Source: an uncultured Acetobacteroides sp. (GTDB lineage Bacteria; Bacteroidota; Bacteroidia; Bacteroidales; ZOR0009). Taken from it: a stretch of DNA of 64,000 nt. The notes beneath the pieces are model-generated. The model saw only the letters and a program-made list of their open reading frames with translations, was not told the origin of the DNA and made no database searches. Shown here one piece after another: positions 16,896 through 24,371 of the stretch. Both the position numbers and the translations under genes were made by a program. Each line of letters starts with the position of its first letter. Within the stretch, counting starts at the first letter, position 1. Where the stretch lies: NCBI RefSeq assembly GCF_963678165.1, contig NZ_OY782755.1, positions 4,077,501 to 4,141,500 on the forward strand. Direction: 5' to 3'.

Positions 16896-17029
16896 GCGGT
16901 AACAAGCGGTCATAAAACATAGCGGTTTCGGTGCAATTTGCAAGCTCAGATCCCGCAGGCAAGGTCTGTAAAGGGGGATAGGTTCGCAGCCACGCAATCC
17001 GCTACGTTTCATACCGCCAACCGTTGGCA
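16896..17029 (+). other. complete attC-like recombination site
   Basis: It runs from GCGGTAAC (R'') to GTTGGCA (R'), about 134 bp. The arms AAGCGGTCATAAAACATAGC and CCGCTACGTTTCATACCGCC pair almost throughout after folding, leaving a few bulged bases as in attC sites. The terminal loop holds a second short inverted segment. This size lies within the known attC range (about 55-150 bp). Confidence 0.7.
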
Positions 17030-17464
17030 ACAATTAAAGAAATGAACATGGAAACAATTGAACTGTTAATTGATGATTTTCTGAGAGAAGCAGAATATGC
17101 TGCCAATTGTTTTTACAAGAAATATTATCGTAAAGATTTATTAATAGCATCTAAAGATGGCACTATTATAAGATCCGGTAAAATCGAAGGTCTTCAACAT
17201 TATGCTTTTCATGGAATAGGTCTGTATGCTAAACGGAAAAATTGTGAAATTGATTTTGACTTTGGATTGAACGACAGAATTGACGGATTTGACACTTGGC
17301 GATTGAATCAATTTGCTCAGTCAAGAAAAGAGAAAAAAGAGAAATGGACTGAAGATAAAATTAAAAATGAACTGGTAAGACTGGAACAGATGGGAAAGAT
17401 ATCAAAGTTGAAGGATGATATTTCTTCTAACTATTACAGGAATGAATAAAAAAATGTTGCCAAC
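17023..17464 (+). mobile_element. integron-like gene cassette D (DUF6896 gene)
   Basis: The 5' core GTTGGCAACA (17023-17032) is perfectly complementary over 10 bp to TGTTGCCAAC (17455-17464). One gene is enclosed. The following ACACGGTATAGTCAACAAG also follows cassette F at 48119, so both share an attC type. The attC is cut off by an R1 repeat at 17571. Confidence 0.75.
17042..17449 (+). CDS. DUF6896-like protein
   Basis: The first ATG is at 17042 (the frame opens at a TTG at 17024 that overlaps the attC core). The roughly 135-residue protein contains YAFHGIGLYAKRKNCEIDF and DGFDTWRLNQF, which match the pattern I associate with DUF6896, small cytoplasmic proteins often found singly in accessory regions and sometimes beside toxins. 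The C-terminal third is charged and helical. It is the only gene of its cassette-like unit. Its function is unknown. Confidence 0.65.
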   Translation: MNMETIELLIDDFLREAEYAANCFYKKYYRKDLLIASKDGTIIRSGKIEGLQHYAFHGIGLYAKRKNCEIDFDFGLNDRIDGFDTWRLNQFAQSRKEKKEKWTEDKIKNELVRLEQMGKISKLKDDISSNYYRNE

Positions 17465-17570
17465 ACACGGTATAGTCAACAAGCGGGTGAAGTGGTAAGC
17501 GGAAGTTTTCTGCGCCACAGCAGCCGCAAAGCAGGCTGAGAGAACGGAAGCCAGCAAGCACTTGTTGCCC

Positions 17571-17728
17571 CTAGTTCAGCGTAGCCTAAATTAAACGCAC
17601 ACGGCTCGGCGGAATTTGCAATTCCGTCGAACTTAAGTAGCGGTCTTTGACCGCCATTAAACAGCAAGCTTGCACCACCACATAAAAGCGCAGCCATACC
17701 AACGGCTACGCTTTTTTTTTTGCTGCTC
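17571..17728 (+). repeat. R1 repeat, left-end copy with terminator hairpin
   Basis: It starts CTAGTTCAGCGTAGCC and has the usual series of hairpins; the last one, AAAGCGCAGCC...GGCTACGCTTTT, has one mismatch and a longer T-tract. It joins an R3 copy directly. It also marks where the attC after cassette D is broken off. Confidence 0.85.
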
Positions 17729-17734
17729 TATCCA

Positions 17735-17985
17735 AACAGGCGAAGCCTGCTCGTCTAAAAGAGAGGACTTCCTGCGCTCCGATTATGCTGCAGCTTATAT
17801 CCGTGCCGCCCCCCCCTCTTTGCGAATGGCAAGTAGGCGCTTACGGTATGGGCAGCCTCTCCAATGCCATTCGGAGAGAGGGGGATTGGGGGGGAGTCGG
17901 TTTTGCAAAGCGCTTAGCCACCCTTTTCGTTACTTACCCATCCTTAGTTTGAAGGCTATCGGCAGGTGCCTTCGCCAAACAAGGA
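17735..17985 (+). repeat. family R3 repeat, copy 4
   Basis: It has the same series as the copy at 14744, including CAAACAGGCGAAGCCTGCTCG and the CCCCCTCTTTGCGAATGGC inverted pair, then a GGGGGAGTCGG tail. The next copy follows after about 50 bases. Confidence 0.8.
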
Positions 17986-18035
17986 AGTCCCCCTTGCCAT
18001 GCCCATTCCCAACTCACCCCTAAATCCCCTCTCTT

Positions 18036-18320
18036 AGCCGAGTGGTTGGTTAACCAGTAAAAGAACGTTACCGCTTCTGCTTTCTTTACTCAGGCGCCGC
18101 CTGCTCGGCCAAAAGAGGGGACTTCCTGCGCTCCGATTAAGCTGCAGCCTATATCCGTGCCGCAGCCCCCTCTTTGCGAATGGCAAGTAGGCGCTTACGG
18201 TATGGGCAGGCTCTCTAATGCCATTCGGAGAGAGGGGGATTGGGGGTGAGTCGGATTTGCAAAGTGCGGCAAGCACCTCTTTCTTTGCCTACCCGTCCTT
18301 AGCTTGACGGATATGGGCAG
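18036..18320 (+). repeat. family R3 repeat, copy 5
   Basis: It starts CCGAGTGGTTGGTTAACCAG, the start of copy 1, and keeps the full series up to GGGTGAGTCGG. With copy 4 it forms a direct tandem that fills 17735-18320. No gene was found in this gap. Confidence 0.8.
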
Positions 18321-18343
18321 GTACCTTCGCCAAACAAGGAACA

Positions 18344-18372
18344 TTAAACAGGGGCGTCACCGCCCCTGTTTA
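18344..18372 (-). terminator. terminator-like palindrome after the flavodoxin-like gene
   Basis: TTAAACAGGGGCG-TCAC-CGCCCCTGTTTAA is a perfect 13-bp stem with a 4-base loop, 17 bp beyond the stop codon of the minus-strand gene at 18389. The T-tract is short (TTTAAT), so termination strength is uncertain. Confidence 0.7.
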
Positions 18373-18388
18373 ATTGATGGTTATATAT

Positions 18389-19045
18389 TCATTTGTACAA
18401 TTCAACAAGATTTTTACCCATTTCAAAAGCATTTTTGCAATCAATTGGAAATTGTATTTCTCGTGCAACGTTCTGCTTCTTTTCAATTTCATCGCTAATT
18501 ACATATCTTGATGGGTTTTTAAATATGGTTGTTTGATTTGCAGTCATATACTCCCATTTACCATTAAAAACTGAGCTACCCAATGCAGCATGCAACTTGA
18601 ACATAGAGTCCATATTTTTTTGAATCATTGAGTCAATAGAAATCCCCATTGTATAAATCATGCCAACATTAATTTGTCCTTTAAATTGATTCCTATCATT
18701 AAGATCATAAGACAAGTTCATGTACTCTAAACGCTCCTTAAAAGCCTGTAATGCCCCAGATATATTGTATACGTAAATGGGTGAACCCATTATTAAAACA
18801 TCACACTTCATTACTTTTTCAAGTATTGGTGTCAATTCATCCTGCATGCTGCACTGATTAATTAACTTTTTGTTTTTTAATTTACAGGCAAAACAACTGA
18901 TACATCCTTTATAATTCAAATCGTATAAATGTATTATTTCTGTTTCTGCTCCAGCTGATTTTGCTCCTTCAAGAGCATGATTCAGTAATGTTGCCGTATT
19001 TCCATTTTTCCGAGGGCTTCCATTTATTGCTATAACCTTTTTCAT
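18389..19045 (-). CDS. flavodoxin-fold NAD(P)H-dependent FMN reductase
   Basis: The 218-residue protein has the FMN phosphate-binding loop GSPRKNGNTATLL (about 9-21), a CISCFACK segment (about 53-60) typical of iron-sulfur-flavoprotein/NADPH-dependent FMN reductase relatives, and the second flavin loop GSPIYVYNISGALQ. It would transfer electrons from NAD(P)H to an acceptor through FMN in the cytoplasm. Its TAATTTTG promoter element lies 30 bp upstream of the start. It diverges from an HxlR regulator, which in many bacteria controls such reductases, although an IS remnant lies between them. Confidence 0.85.
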   Translation of the reverse strand: MKKVIAINGSPRKNGNTATLLNHALEGAKSAGAETEIIHLYDLNYKGCISCFACKLKNKKLINQCSMQDELTPILEKVMKCDVLIMGSPIYVYNISGALQAFKERLEYMNLSYDLNDRNQFKGQINVGMIYTMGISIDSMIQKNMDSMFKLHAALGSSVFNGKWEYMTANQTTIFKNPSRYVISDEIEKKQNVAREIQFPIDCKNAFEMGKNLVELYK

Positions 19046-19074
19046 TGGGGTAGTTGTTTAAATTAATTCCTCGA

Positions 19075-19082
19075 CAAAATTA
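19075..19082 (-). promoter_or_regulatory. candidate -7 promoter element for the flavin reductase gene
   Basis: The minus strand reads TAATTTTG, matching the Bacteroidota TAnnTTTG element, 30 bp before the start codon. No clear TTG is seen at -33, so this is only half of the expected promoter. Confidence 0.4.
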
Positions 19083-19204
19083 TTCACATTTGCGACCTGA
19101 TTAACGATACTTTCGCTGGGGAAAGCACTATCTAAAAGGAAAGTAGCTTAACATGAGTTCGATTTAAGCATTTTGCTTTAATGCGCTATTTTCAATCATT
19201 TCGA

Positions 19205-19775
19205 TATTTAGAGATGTTTTTTAGGAAAGAATGAATATGCAATTGACCCAGATAACATATATCCACATTACCTTGAGTGAGCATGTAATCTACAATTTCA
19301 CCTTTATCATTGATAGTCAGATGTAATTTCAATCAAAAAATTATATCCAATAGAACATTGTCCTTTCGTTGCAATATCTTTAAAAGCTTCATTGAAACAC
19401 TCTCTTTTGGGAATGACACATCTTTAAAGGAGTGGAATCAATAAAAGAAACCTCAGAACACTAACCCAAACAGCATGTTTTCAACAATATAGTCATTGGC
19501 ATAATTGCTCCCGGTTGTAATTCCACAAAACGACTATAGGAAATTCACGTTGAAGGTGTTATCAAAATCGTAATTACTTTACTATATGATAGAGTAGATA
19601 TTCTGCTTCTAGACTTTTTAGTGCTATCATTTGAAATTACATGACCCGACTTAACGTTATTAAAATCAATGCAGAAATCGTCTACAATACAATAAATTTC
19701 TGTAAGTTTATCAATAGAAATCACGCGCGTGTGTTTTATTTGTTTTAAACATTTAAACATCTGACACTTAAACAC
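19205..19775 (-). pseudogene. degenerate IS982-family transposase remnant
   Basis: Minus-strand translation shows two blocks typical of IS982 transposases: DKLTEIYCIVDDFCIDF near 19700, followed by a basic STLSYSKVITILI segment, and KLHLTINDKGEIVDYMLTQ followed by GNVD near 19260-19330. Stops and frame changes separate them and the middle part is shortened, so it cannot make an active transposase. No terminal inverted repeats were recognised. It fills the gap between the flavin reductase and HxlR genes. Confidence 0.75.
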
Positions 19776-19851
19776 AATGGGGAATCCTCATTTTTTATAG
19801 TATTTATTGAACTGTTTTACGTCGAACTCTAGTTAATTTAAATGTTAAACC

Positions 19852-20220
19852 ATGAATGATTCAGATAAACAATTACACTCAGGTAACGAAGACAAGGAAA
19901 AATGTAAAAAAAAAATGATTGCTATTAGAGATTCGCTTGATGTACTTTATGGAAAATGGAAGATTCCAATCATTGCAGCGGTGTATTATGGAAATAAGCG
20001 ATTTAAAGACATTAAGAATGAGATTCCAGGATTAACAGATAAAAGTTTAGCTAAAGAATTAAAAGAAATGGTTGGAGATGGACTATTAGCACGTGTTACA
20101 ATTGACGCGTTTCCCCCTCTTGTTCAATATGAATTGACTGAGTATTCTGAATCGCTGAAACCTGTAATTGATGCACTATTTGAATGGGGATTTAAACATC
20201 GAAAAAAGATGTTAGAATAA
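19852..20220 (+). CDS. HxlR-family transcriptional regulator
   Basis: The 122-residue protein is a winged-helix of the HxlR type: RDSLDVLYGKWKIPIIAAVY (helix 1 with the GKWK signature), RFKDIKNEIPGLTDKSLAKE (recognition helix region), LVQYELTEYSESL wing and a C-terminal ALFEWG helix. HxlR proteins often respond to redox or aldehyde stress. It lies divergently from a flavin reductase gene, a common HxlR arrangement, but 806 bp away across an IS remnant. There is no clear promoter of the TAnnTTTG type. Confidence 0.9.
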   Translation: MNDSDKQLHSGNEDKEKCKKKMIAIRDSLDVLYGKWKIPIIAAVYYGNKRFKDIKNEIPGLTDKSLAKELKEMVGDGLLARVTIDAFPPLVQYELTEYSESLKPVIDALFEWGFKHRKKMLE

Positions 20221-20348
20221 TCTTTTCATATGAAAGTGTGGGGGGGCAAGAAAAGCATGTGTGCGAAAGCGAATGGTTCGCTCGTAGGAAGTGCATGCCC
20301 ATCCGCTGAACTCTTAGTGGGGGCACTTCGGAGGCAATCGTTCCTGCT

Positions 20349-21224
20349 TTAGCTCGTATAATTAATCCGGTAATGCTTTGGAGTAACCCCAGCATATTTA
20401 TAGAATAATCGAATAAAGTAAGAGGAGTTATTGAACCCAAACTCTTCGCTGATTTCCTCTATGGAGAGGGTGGTATAGGCTAAAGAATTTTTAGCTTCTT
20501 GAATTACCTTTTTTAGAATGTAGGTCTTAGCATTGACTCCAAGTATTTGATGGGTTATCTTGTTTAGATAATTTGAGGTAATACAGAGTTGATTGGCATA
20601 GAAATTTACCTCTCGGTTTGTCTTAAAATTAGCCTCAACAAGCTCCGCAAATGCGGCCACATGCCTATTCATGATATATTCGCTGCTCGAAAGTGAGGAC
20701 TCCTCATCAGCAATACTCGCACGCTCTAGTAATCCGAGCACCAAATAAACCAATGCTCTAAGTACATGATCTTCATTCTCAACATACGACTTCACTTCAG
20801 CTCTTATCTGCACGAATAGCTTTTCGACCTGGCCAAGGAGCTCACCTTCCAATCTTAAAAAGGGGGATCTATGCTCTCTGTTGAGGTAATGGAATTTTTC
20901 TAGAAAATGACGGTCATTGAAAAAGGAAAGGAGAAACTCTTTTTCAAACACAAGGGCATATCCTTCAAGCGAGCTGTCAGCTTGCCACCCCCACACATCT
21001 CCAGGTACCGAGCAGGCGATACATCCCGGAACAATACACATTTGGTGCTGGTTGAGCGTGATTTTCTCGGTGCCTTCGGTAATCAATGTCAGATCATAGT
21101 ACGACAGCCGATGTACGGGAGTACTGCTGATATATTTTTTCATATCTTTTAAAGGGACCACATCTATAAGGAGTTCTTTACCATACTTGGTTTTATAAAA
21201 GTTGTACAGGTGTATTGATTTCAT
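20349..21224 (-). CDS. AraC-family transcriptional regulator
   Basis: The 291-residue protein has an N-terminal cupin-like ligand-binding domain (about 1-170) and a C-terminal AraC DNA-binding domain (about 190-290) with two helix-turn-helix units: REVNFYANQLCITSNYLNKI and TLSIEEISEEFGFNNSSYFI, ending with YAGVTPKHYR. It is transcribed away from the SnoaL-like gene at 21498, which it may control. The ligand cannot be read from the sequence. Confidence 0.92.
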   Translation of the reverse strand: MKSIHLYNFYKTKYGKELLIDVVPLKDMKKYISSTPVHRLSYYDLTLITEGTEKITLNQHQMCIVPGCIACSVPGDVWGWQADSSLEGYALVFEKEFLLSFFNDRHFLEKFHYLNREHRSPFLRLEGELLGQVEKLFVQIRAEVKSYVENEDHVLRALVYLVLGLLERASIADEESSLSSSEYIMNRHVAAFAELVEANFKTNREVNFYANQLCITSNYLNKITHQILGVNAKTYILKKVIQEAKNSLAYTTLSIEEISEEFGFNNSSYFIRLFYKYAGVTPKHYRINYTS

Positions 21225-21464
21225 CCTACAAGCATTAAGAAGGCCTTATGAGAGTGCTATTCATCCGAAACAATATCGCACTTCTGCGGTTACTAAGTGG
21301 TATTTCCGGTAGTAAACAAAGGTAAAAAAACCAGATTGGCTTTTAATCACCCTAGATATGAAACTAGCAAGCTCATAGCTCGCTGCATCACATACGTTAT
21401 AGGTTGGCACGTTATGTGACATTTTCCTCTTTGTTTGTGCTACAAGAAAACCTTGCGCTGCCGC

Positions 21465-21472
21465 TAACTTTG
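21465..21472 (+). promoter_or_regulatory. candidate -7 promoter element for the SnoaL-like gene
   Basis: TAACTTTG matches TAnnTTTG and lies 25 bp upstream of the start codon at 21498. A well-spaced TTG at -33 is not seen, which would suit an activator-dependent promoter. Confidence 0.45.
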
Positions 21473-21497
21473 TACTATTAAAATTAATCACACTGCC

Positions 21498-21923
21498 ATG
21501 AAAGAAAATAGCAAAGTAGCAGAGGCCATAATTGCTTTGGAAAAAGCAGCCTTAGACAGATGGTATAAAGGCGATCCATATGGTTACCTCGAAATGTACG
21601 ATGAGCAAGATCTCTCATATTTCGATCCTGCAAAAGATAAGAGGTTGGATGGACATTCAAATATGAAAGCCTTTTATGATAGTATTAAAGGATTGGTTCA
21701 TTCGGAAAAGTATGAAATTTTGAACCCCCTCGTTCAAGTGTCCAAAGACACGGCTACCCTAAGCTACAACCTTGTTGCTTATGTAGCGAAAGATGTTCAC
21801 CGCTGGAACTCATCCTCCGTGTTCAGGTTGAATGAAAACAACGAATGGAAGGTGATCCATACGCACTGGTCATTTGTACGCCCTATGGATATGACATTTG
21901 ATCCGGATAAGCAAGTTGTTTAA
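21498..21923 (+). CDS. SnoaL-like / NTF2-fold protein
   Basis: The protein has 141 residues, without signal peptide. It shows the NTF2-like cone layout: an N-terminal helix (AIIALEKAALDRWYKGD), DPYGYLEMYDEQDLSYFDP, a DGHSNMKAFYDS helix, and C-terminal strands ending WKVIHTHWSFVRP. Members of this fold (DUF4440, SnoaL) are small hydrolase- or isomerase-like proteins or bind small polar molecules. It is divergent to an AraC regulator. Confidence 0.8.
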   Translation: MKENSKVAEAIIALEKAALDRWYKGDPYGYLEMYDEQDLSYFDPAKDKRLDGHSNMKAFYDSIKGLVHSEKYEILNPLVQVSKDTATLSYNLVAYVAKDVHRWNSSSVFRLNENNEWKVIHTHWSFVRPMDMTFDPDKQVV

Positions 21924-21981
21924 GCAGCGTAGCCTATAGGTATCAAAACCTCAGGGATTTCGCTTTTAGGATATGCTAAAC

Positions 21982-22119
21982 GTTGAATACACCCCTAAAT
22001 CCCCTAAAGGGGACTTCGCGGCAGCTCAACCATCATGTAAAATCTCGAGCACAATTCGGCTTCTGGTTACGATACGTGCTGCACCGTAGCCCCCTTTAGG
22101 GGGTTGGGGGTGAATACGG
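21982..22119. repeat. inverted-repeat element with GAATAC-ACCCC ends
   Basis: GAATACACCCCTAAATCCCC (21982) and GGGGGTTGGGGGTGAATAC (ending about 22118) are near-complementary and flank about 80 bases of unique sequence; each arm also has its own CCCCTAAAGGGG-type hairpin. It lies in the 21924-22247 gap. Confidence 0.6.
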
Positions 22120-22170
22120 CTGAGTTTTCCTTCAGTTCCTAAGCGATAAATGTAAAAGCGATATCCCTGT

Positions 22171-22216
22171 ATCAAACCTGCTTTTGAGGGATGAAAAGAG
22201 CAGGTTTGATTTTTTA
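22171..22216 (+). terminator. rho-independent terminator
   Basis: ATCAAACCTGCT, a 16-base loop and AGCAGGTTTGAT form a perfect 12-bp stem followed by a run of T. It lies 32 bp before the MmcQ/YjbR operon and would end transcripts coming from the SnoaL-like gene. Confidence 0.8.
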
Positions 22217-22247
22217 ATGTACTTGGGATTCAACAAATCTATGTTTT

Positions 22248-22625
22248 ATGGATATTGAAAGTTTTAGAGAATACTGCCTCTCGTTAAAGGGAGCACACGA
22301 CAAGCTGCCATTTCAAAAGGCAAGCACGGAATATGACCGAAATATTCTTGTATTTTCCGTGATAACGAAGTGGTTCTGTTTTGTTAACGTCGATAATTTC
22401 GATTTTTGTAACCTAAAGTGCAACCCGGAAGAATCCTTGATGCTGCAGGAACAGTATAAAGGAATTACGCCAGGATATCATATGAATAAAAAGCACTGGA
22501 TTAGTGTCTACTTTAATAGTGATATACCAGATACGAAGATCAAGGAGCTTGTTGATAAATCATACAACCTAGTTGTAAAGAGCCTTTCGGCAAAAGAAAG
22601 GAATATCCTTAACGAAGAATTCTAG
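22248..22625 (+). CDS. MmcQ/YjbR-family protein, copy 1
   Basis: The 125-residue protein fits the MmcQ/YjbR (double-wing DNA-binding-like) family: FREYCLSLKGAHDKLPF at the start, VFSVITKWFCFVN, and HMNKKHWISVYFN near the end, which is the family's most conserved part. It lies 18 bp ahead of a second copy, with which it shares FREYCL at the start and KHWIS near the end. The family is linked to DNA binding, but the biochemical role is not established. Confidence 0.85.
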   Translation: MDIESFREYCLSLKGAHDKLPFQKASTEYDRNILVFSVITKWFCFVNVDNFDFCNLKCNPEESLMLQEQYKGITPGYHMNKKHWISVYFNSDIPDTKIKELVDKSYNLVVKSLSAKERNILNEEF

Positions 22626-22643
22626 AACCCTAATAAGCTACAG

Positions 22644-23003
22644 ATGGATGCTGAGACGTTCAGAGAATACTGCTTAAAGCTACCGAACACAAGGGAGGCA
22701 ATGCCATTTGAAGGATTTTTTCATCATTCAAGATCAATTCTTGTCTTTTATGTAAAAGACAAAATGTTTTGCTTCTTTGACATAGATCGCTTCGATAGCT
22801 GTACAATAAAATGCAGTGTCAATCAGATAGAGGAGCTGAAAGATAGGTATAGCGCTGTTGGGAATCCCTTTAACCTCAGTCCAAAGCATTGGATTAGCAT
22901 ACAGCTTAATGCAGATATGCCAGCCGAATTGGTAATGGAGCTGGTTAAATCGTCGTACCTCCTGGTAGCGGAGGGCTTAGCAAGAAAAACTAAGGAGAAA
23001 TAG
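22644..23003 (+). CDS. MmcQ/YjbR-family protein, copy 2
   Basis: The 119-residue paralogue of the preceding gene has TFREYCLKLPNTREAMPF, VKDKMFCFFDIDRF and LSPKHWISIQLN. Overall it is clearly similar but diverged, so the duplication is old. Its stop codon is directly followed by the start codon of the DUF5131 gene (no spacer), showing one operon. Confidence 0.85.
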   Translation: MDAETFREYCLKLPNTREAMPFEGFFHHSRSILVFYVKDKMFCFFDIDRFDSCTIKCSVNQIEELKDRYSAVGNPFNLSPKHWISIQLNADMPAELVMELVKSSYLLVAEGLARKTKEK

Positions 23004-23726
23004 ATGCCTGTAATTTGGAATCCTTGGCATGGATGCACAAAAATAAGTGAAGGCTGCAAGAACTGCTATGTTTTTCGCGGGGATAAAAAGTGGGGTATTG
23101 ATAGCAGCCAGGTAAGTAAAACCCAGAACTTCGATCTCCCACTCAAAAAGAACAGAAATGGAGAGTACAAAATTCCAACAGGAAGCAGGGTGTGGACATG
23201 TTTTACATCCGATTTTTTTATAGAACAGGCGGATAGCTGGCGGCCAATAGTATGGCAAATTATACAGAAACGAAAGGATCTCCACTTTTTCATCCCAACT
23301 AAGAGGGTTTATCGAATTCAGCAATGCCTTCCCGAAGATTGGGGAGAGGGGTATGACAATGTAACAATTAGCTGTACCGTGGAGAATCAGCGACAGGCTA
23401 ATCTTCGCCTTCCAGAATATAAAAAGCTAGCCATTAAGCATAAATCACTTCTTTGCGAACCCCTATTAGAATCAATAGATTTAGAGCCTTGGATAGGAAG
23501 CTGGATAGAGTTGATAGTAGTTGGTGGCGAATCTGGGGGTAACGCTCGCACATGCAACTTTGATTGGGTTAGAAATATTAGGGCAGCTTGCGTCGAAAGC
23601 GGAATACCTTTTTGGTTCAAGCAGACTGGTGCCAACTTTGTAAAAGAAGGCATCGCCTATACGATCGAAAGAAAATCTCAAATTGCACAAGCGAAAAAGG
23701 CTGGCATAGATTTCGATCCCACCTGA
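23004..23726 (+). CDS. DUF5131 (phage Gp37/Gp68-like) protein
   Basis: The 240-residue protein begins MPVIWNPWHGCTKISEGCKN, with a cysteine cluster C13, C19, C22 resembling an iron-sulfur site (GC-X5-GC-X2-C). DFFIEQADSWR, ISCTVENQ and VVGGESGGNAR are further conserved segments typical of DUF5131/Gp37-Gp68 proteins, often encoded by phages and distantly related to radical-SAM photolyase-like enzymes. It is co-transcribed with two MmcQ/YjbR genes. The reaction is unknown. Confidence 0.85.
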   Translation: MPVIWNPWHGCTKISEGCKNCYVFRGDKKWGIDSSQVSKTQNFDLPLKKNRNGEYKIPTGSRVWTCFTSDFFIEQADSWRPIVWQIIQKRKDLHFFIPTKRVYRIQQCLPEDWGEGYDNVTISCTVENQRQANLRLPEYKKLAIKHKSLLCEPLLESIDLEPWIGSWIELIVVGGESGGNARTCNFDWVRNIRAACVESGIPFWFKQTGANFVKEGIAYTIERKSQIAQAKKAGIDFDPT

Positions 23727-23780
23727 GCTATCTTGATTACAAGGTCATAGTATCCACATCGACACGATTAAGAGCGAGCC

Positions 23781-23930
23781 CTGCTCAGCATAGCTTAATC
23801 AAAGCACGCGGCTCGGCGGAATTTGCAATTCCGTCGAACTTAAGTAGCGGTCTCTAACCGCAATTAAGCAGCAAGCTTGCACCACCACATAAAAGCGCAG
23901 CCATACCAACGGCTGCGCTTTGTTTTTTGC
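23781..23930 (+). repeat. R1 repeat, left-end copy with terminator hairpin
   Basis: It starts CTGCTCAGCATAGC, has the ACGCGGCTCGGCGGAATTTG block, a GCGGTCTCTAACCGC hairpin and the AAAGCGCAGCC/GGCTGCGCTTT terminator hairpin. It lies 55 bp after the DUF5131 stop codon, where it could end that operon. Confidence 0.85.
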
Positions 23931-23947
23931 TGCCTCAGCCGGTTATA

Positions 23948-24067
23948 TCCTCGCTACGCTTAATCTAGCAAAGCTTCCAGCCTACTACGAATGCAGCTTC
24001 TAGCCCTGAAAGGGCGATATCCAGCAGCGATGGGGGTAACCCATCGCTAGTAAAGCCATGGAATCAC
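23948..24067 (+). repeat. family R5 repeat, copy 1
   Basis: This block (CTACGCTTAATCTAGCAAAG ... AGCCCTGAAAGGGCGATAT ... GCGATGGGGGTAACCCATCGC ... AAAGCCATGGAAT) recurs at 48727-48862 with few changes. It contains two small hairpins. The remaining sequence to 24371 has no recognisable gene; it holds ACCGACCAGTAATCCGTAAA-like short direct repeats. Confidence 0.75.
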
Positions 24068-24371
24068 CTCCCCCCACCTAACGCACCTCCAAAAGGTAGT
24101 TAGCCCATCGCCCAAACCCCTCATCCCGCAAAAAAACGACGGCGAGCAGGCAGAAATACCCCAAAAAGTAGCTGCTGCACCCCCAAAAAGTGCGCTTTTC
24201 TGGAAACAAAAATTGAAAATTTTCGACCACTTATCGGCAAAAACCGACCAGTAATCCGTAAAATCCGACCACTTACTAAAATTCCCAGTAAGACGCGATC
24301 CACCGAATGGAATTATACCTATTTTAGGAATGTAAGACCCAACGTTAATTTTTAATTTAAAAAACAGGAAC

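Larger units (their letters stand above)
15234..16903 (+). mobile_element. integron-like gene cassette C (protease + gasdermin)
   Basis: The 5' core GTTACCGC (15234-15241) is exactly complementary to GCGGTAAC (16896-16903); extended to 15 bases, 12 pair. The right boundary starts a complete attC-like site. The unit contains two genes and nothing else, so protease and gasdermin would move together. Confidence 0.75.
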
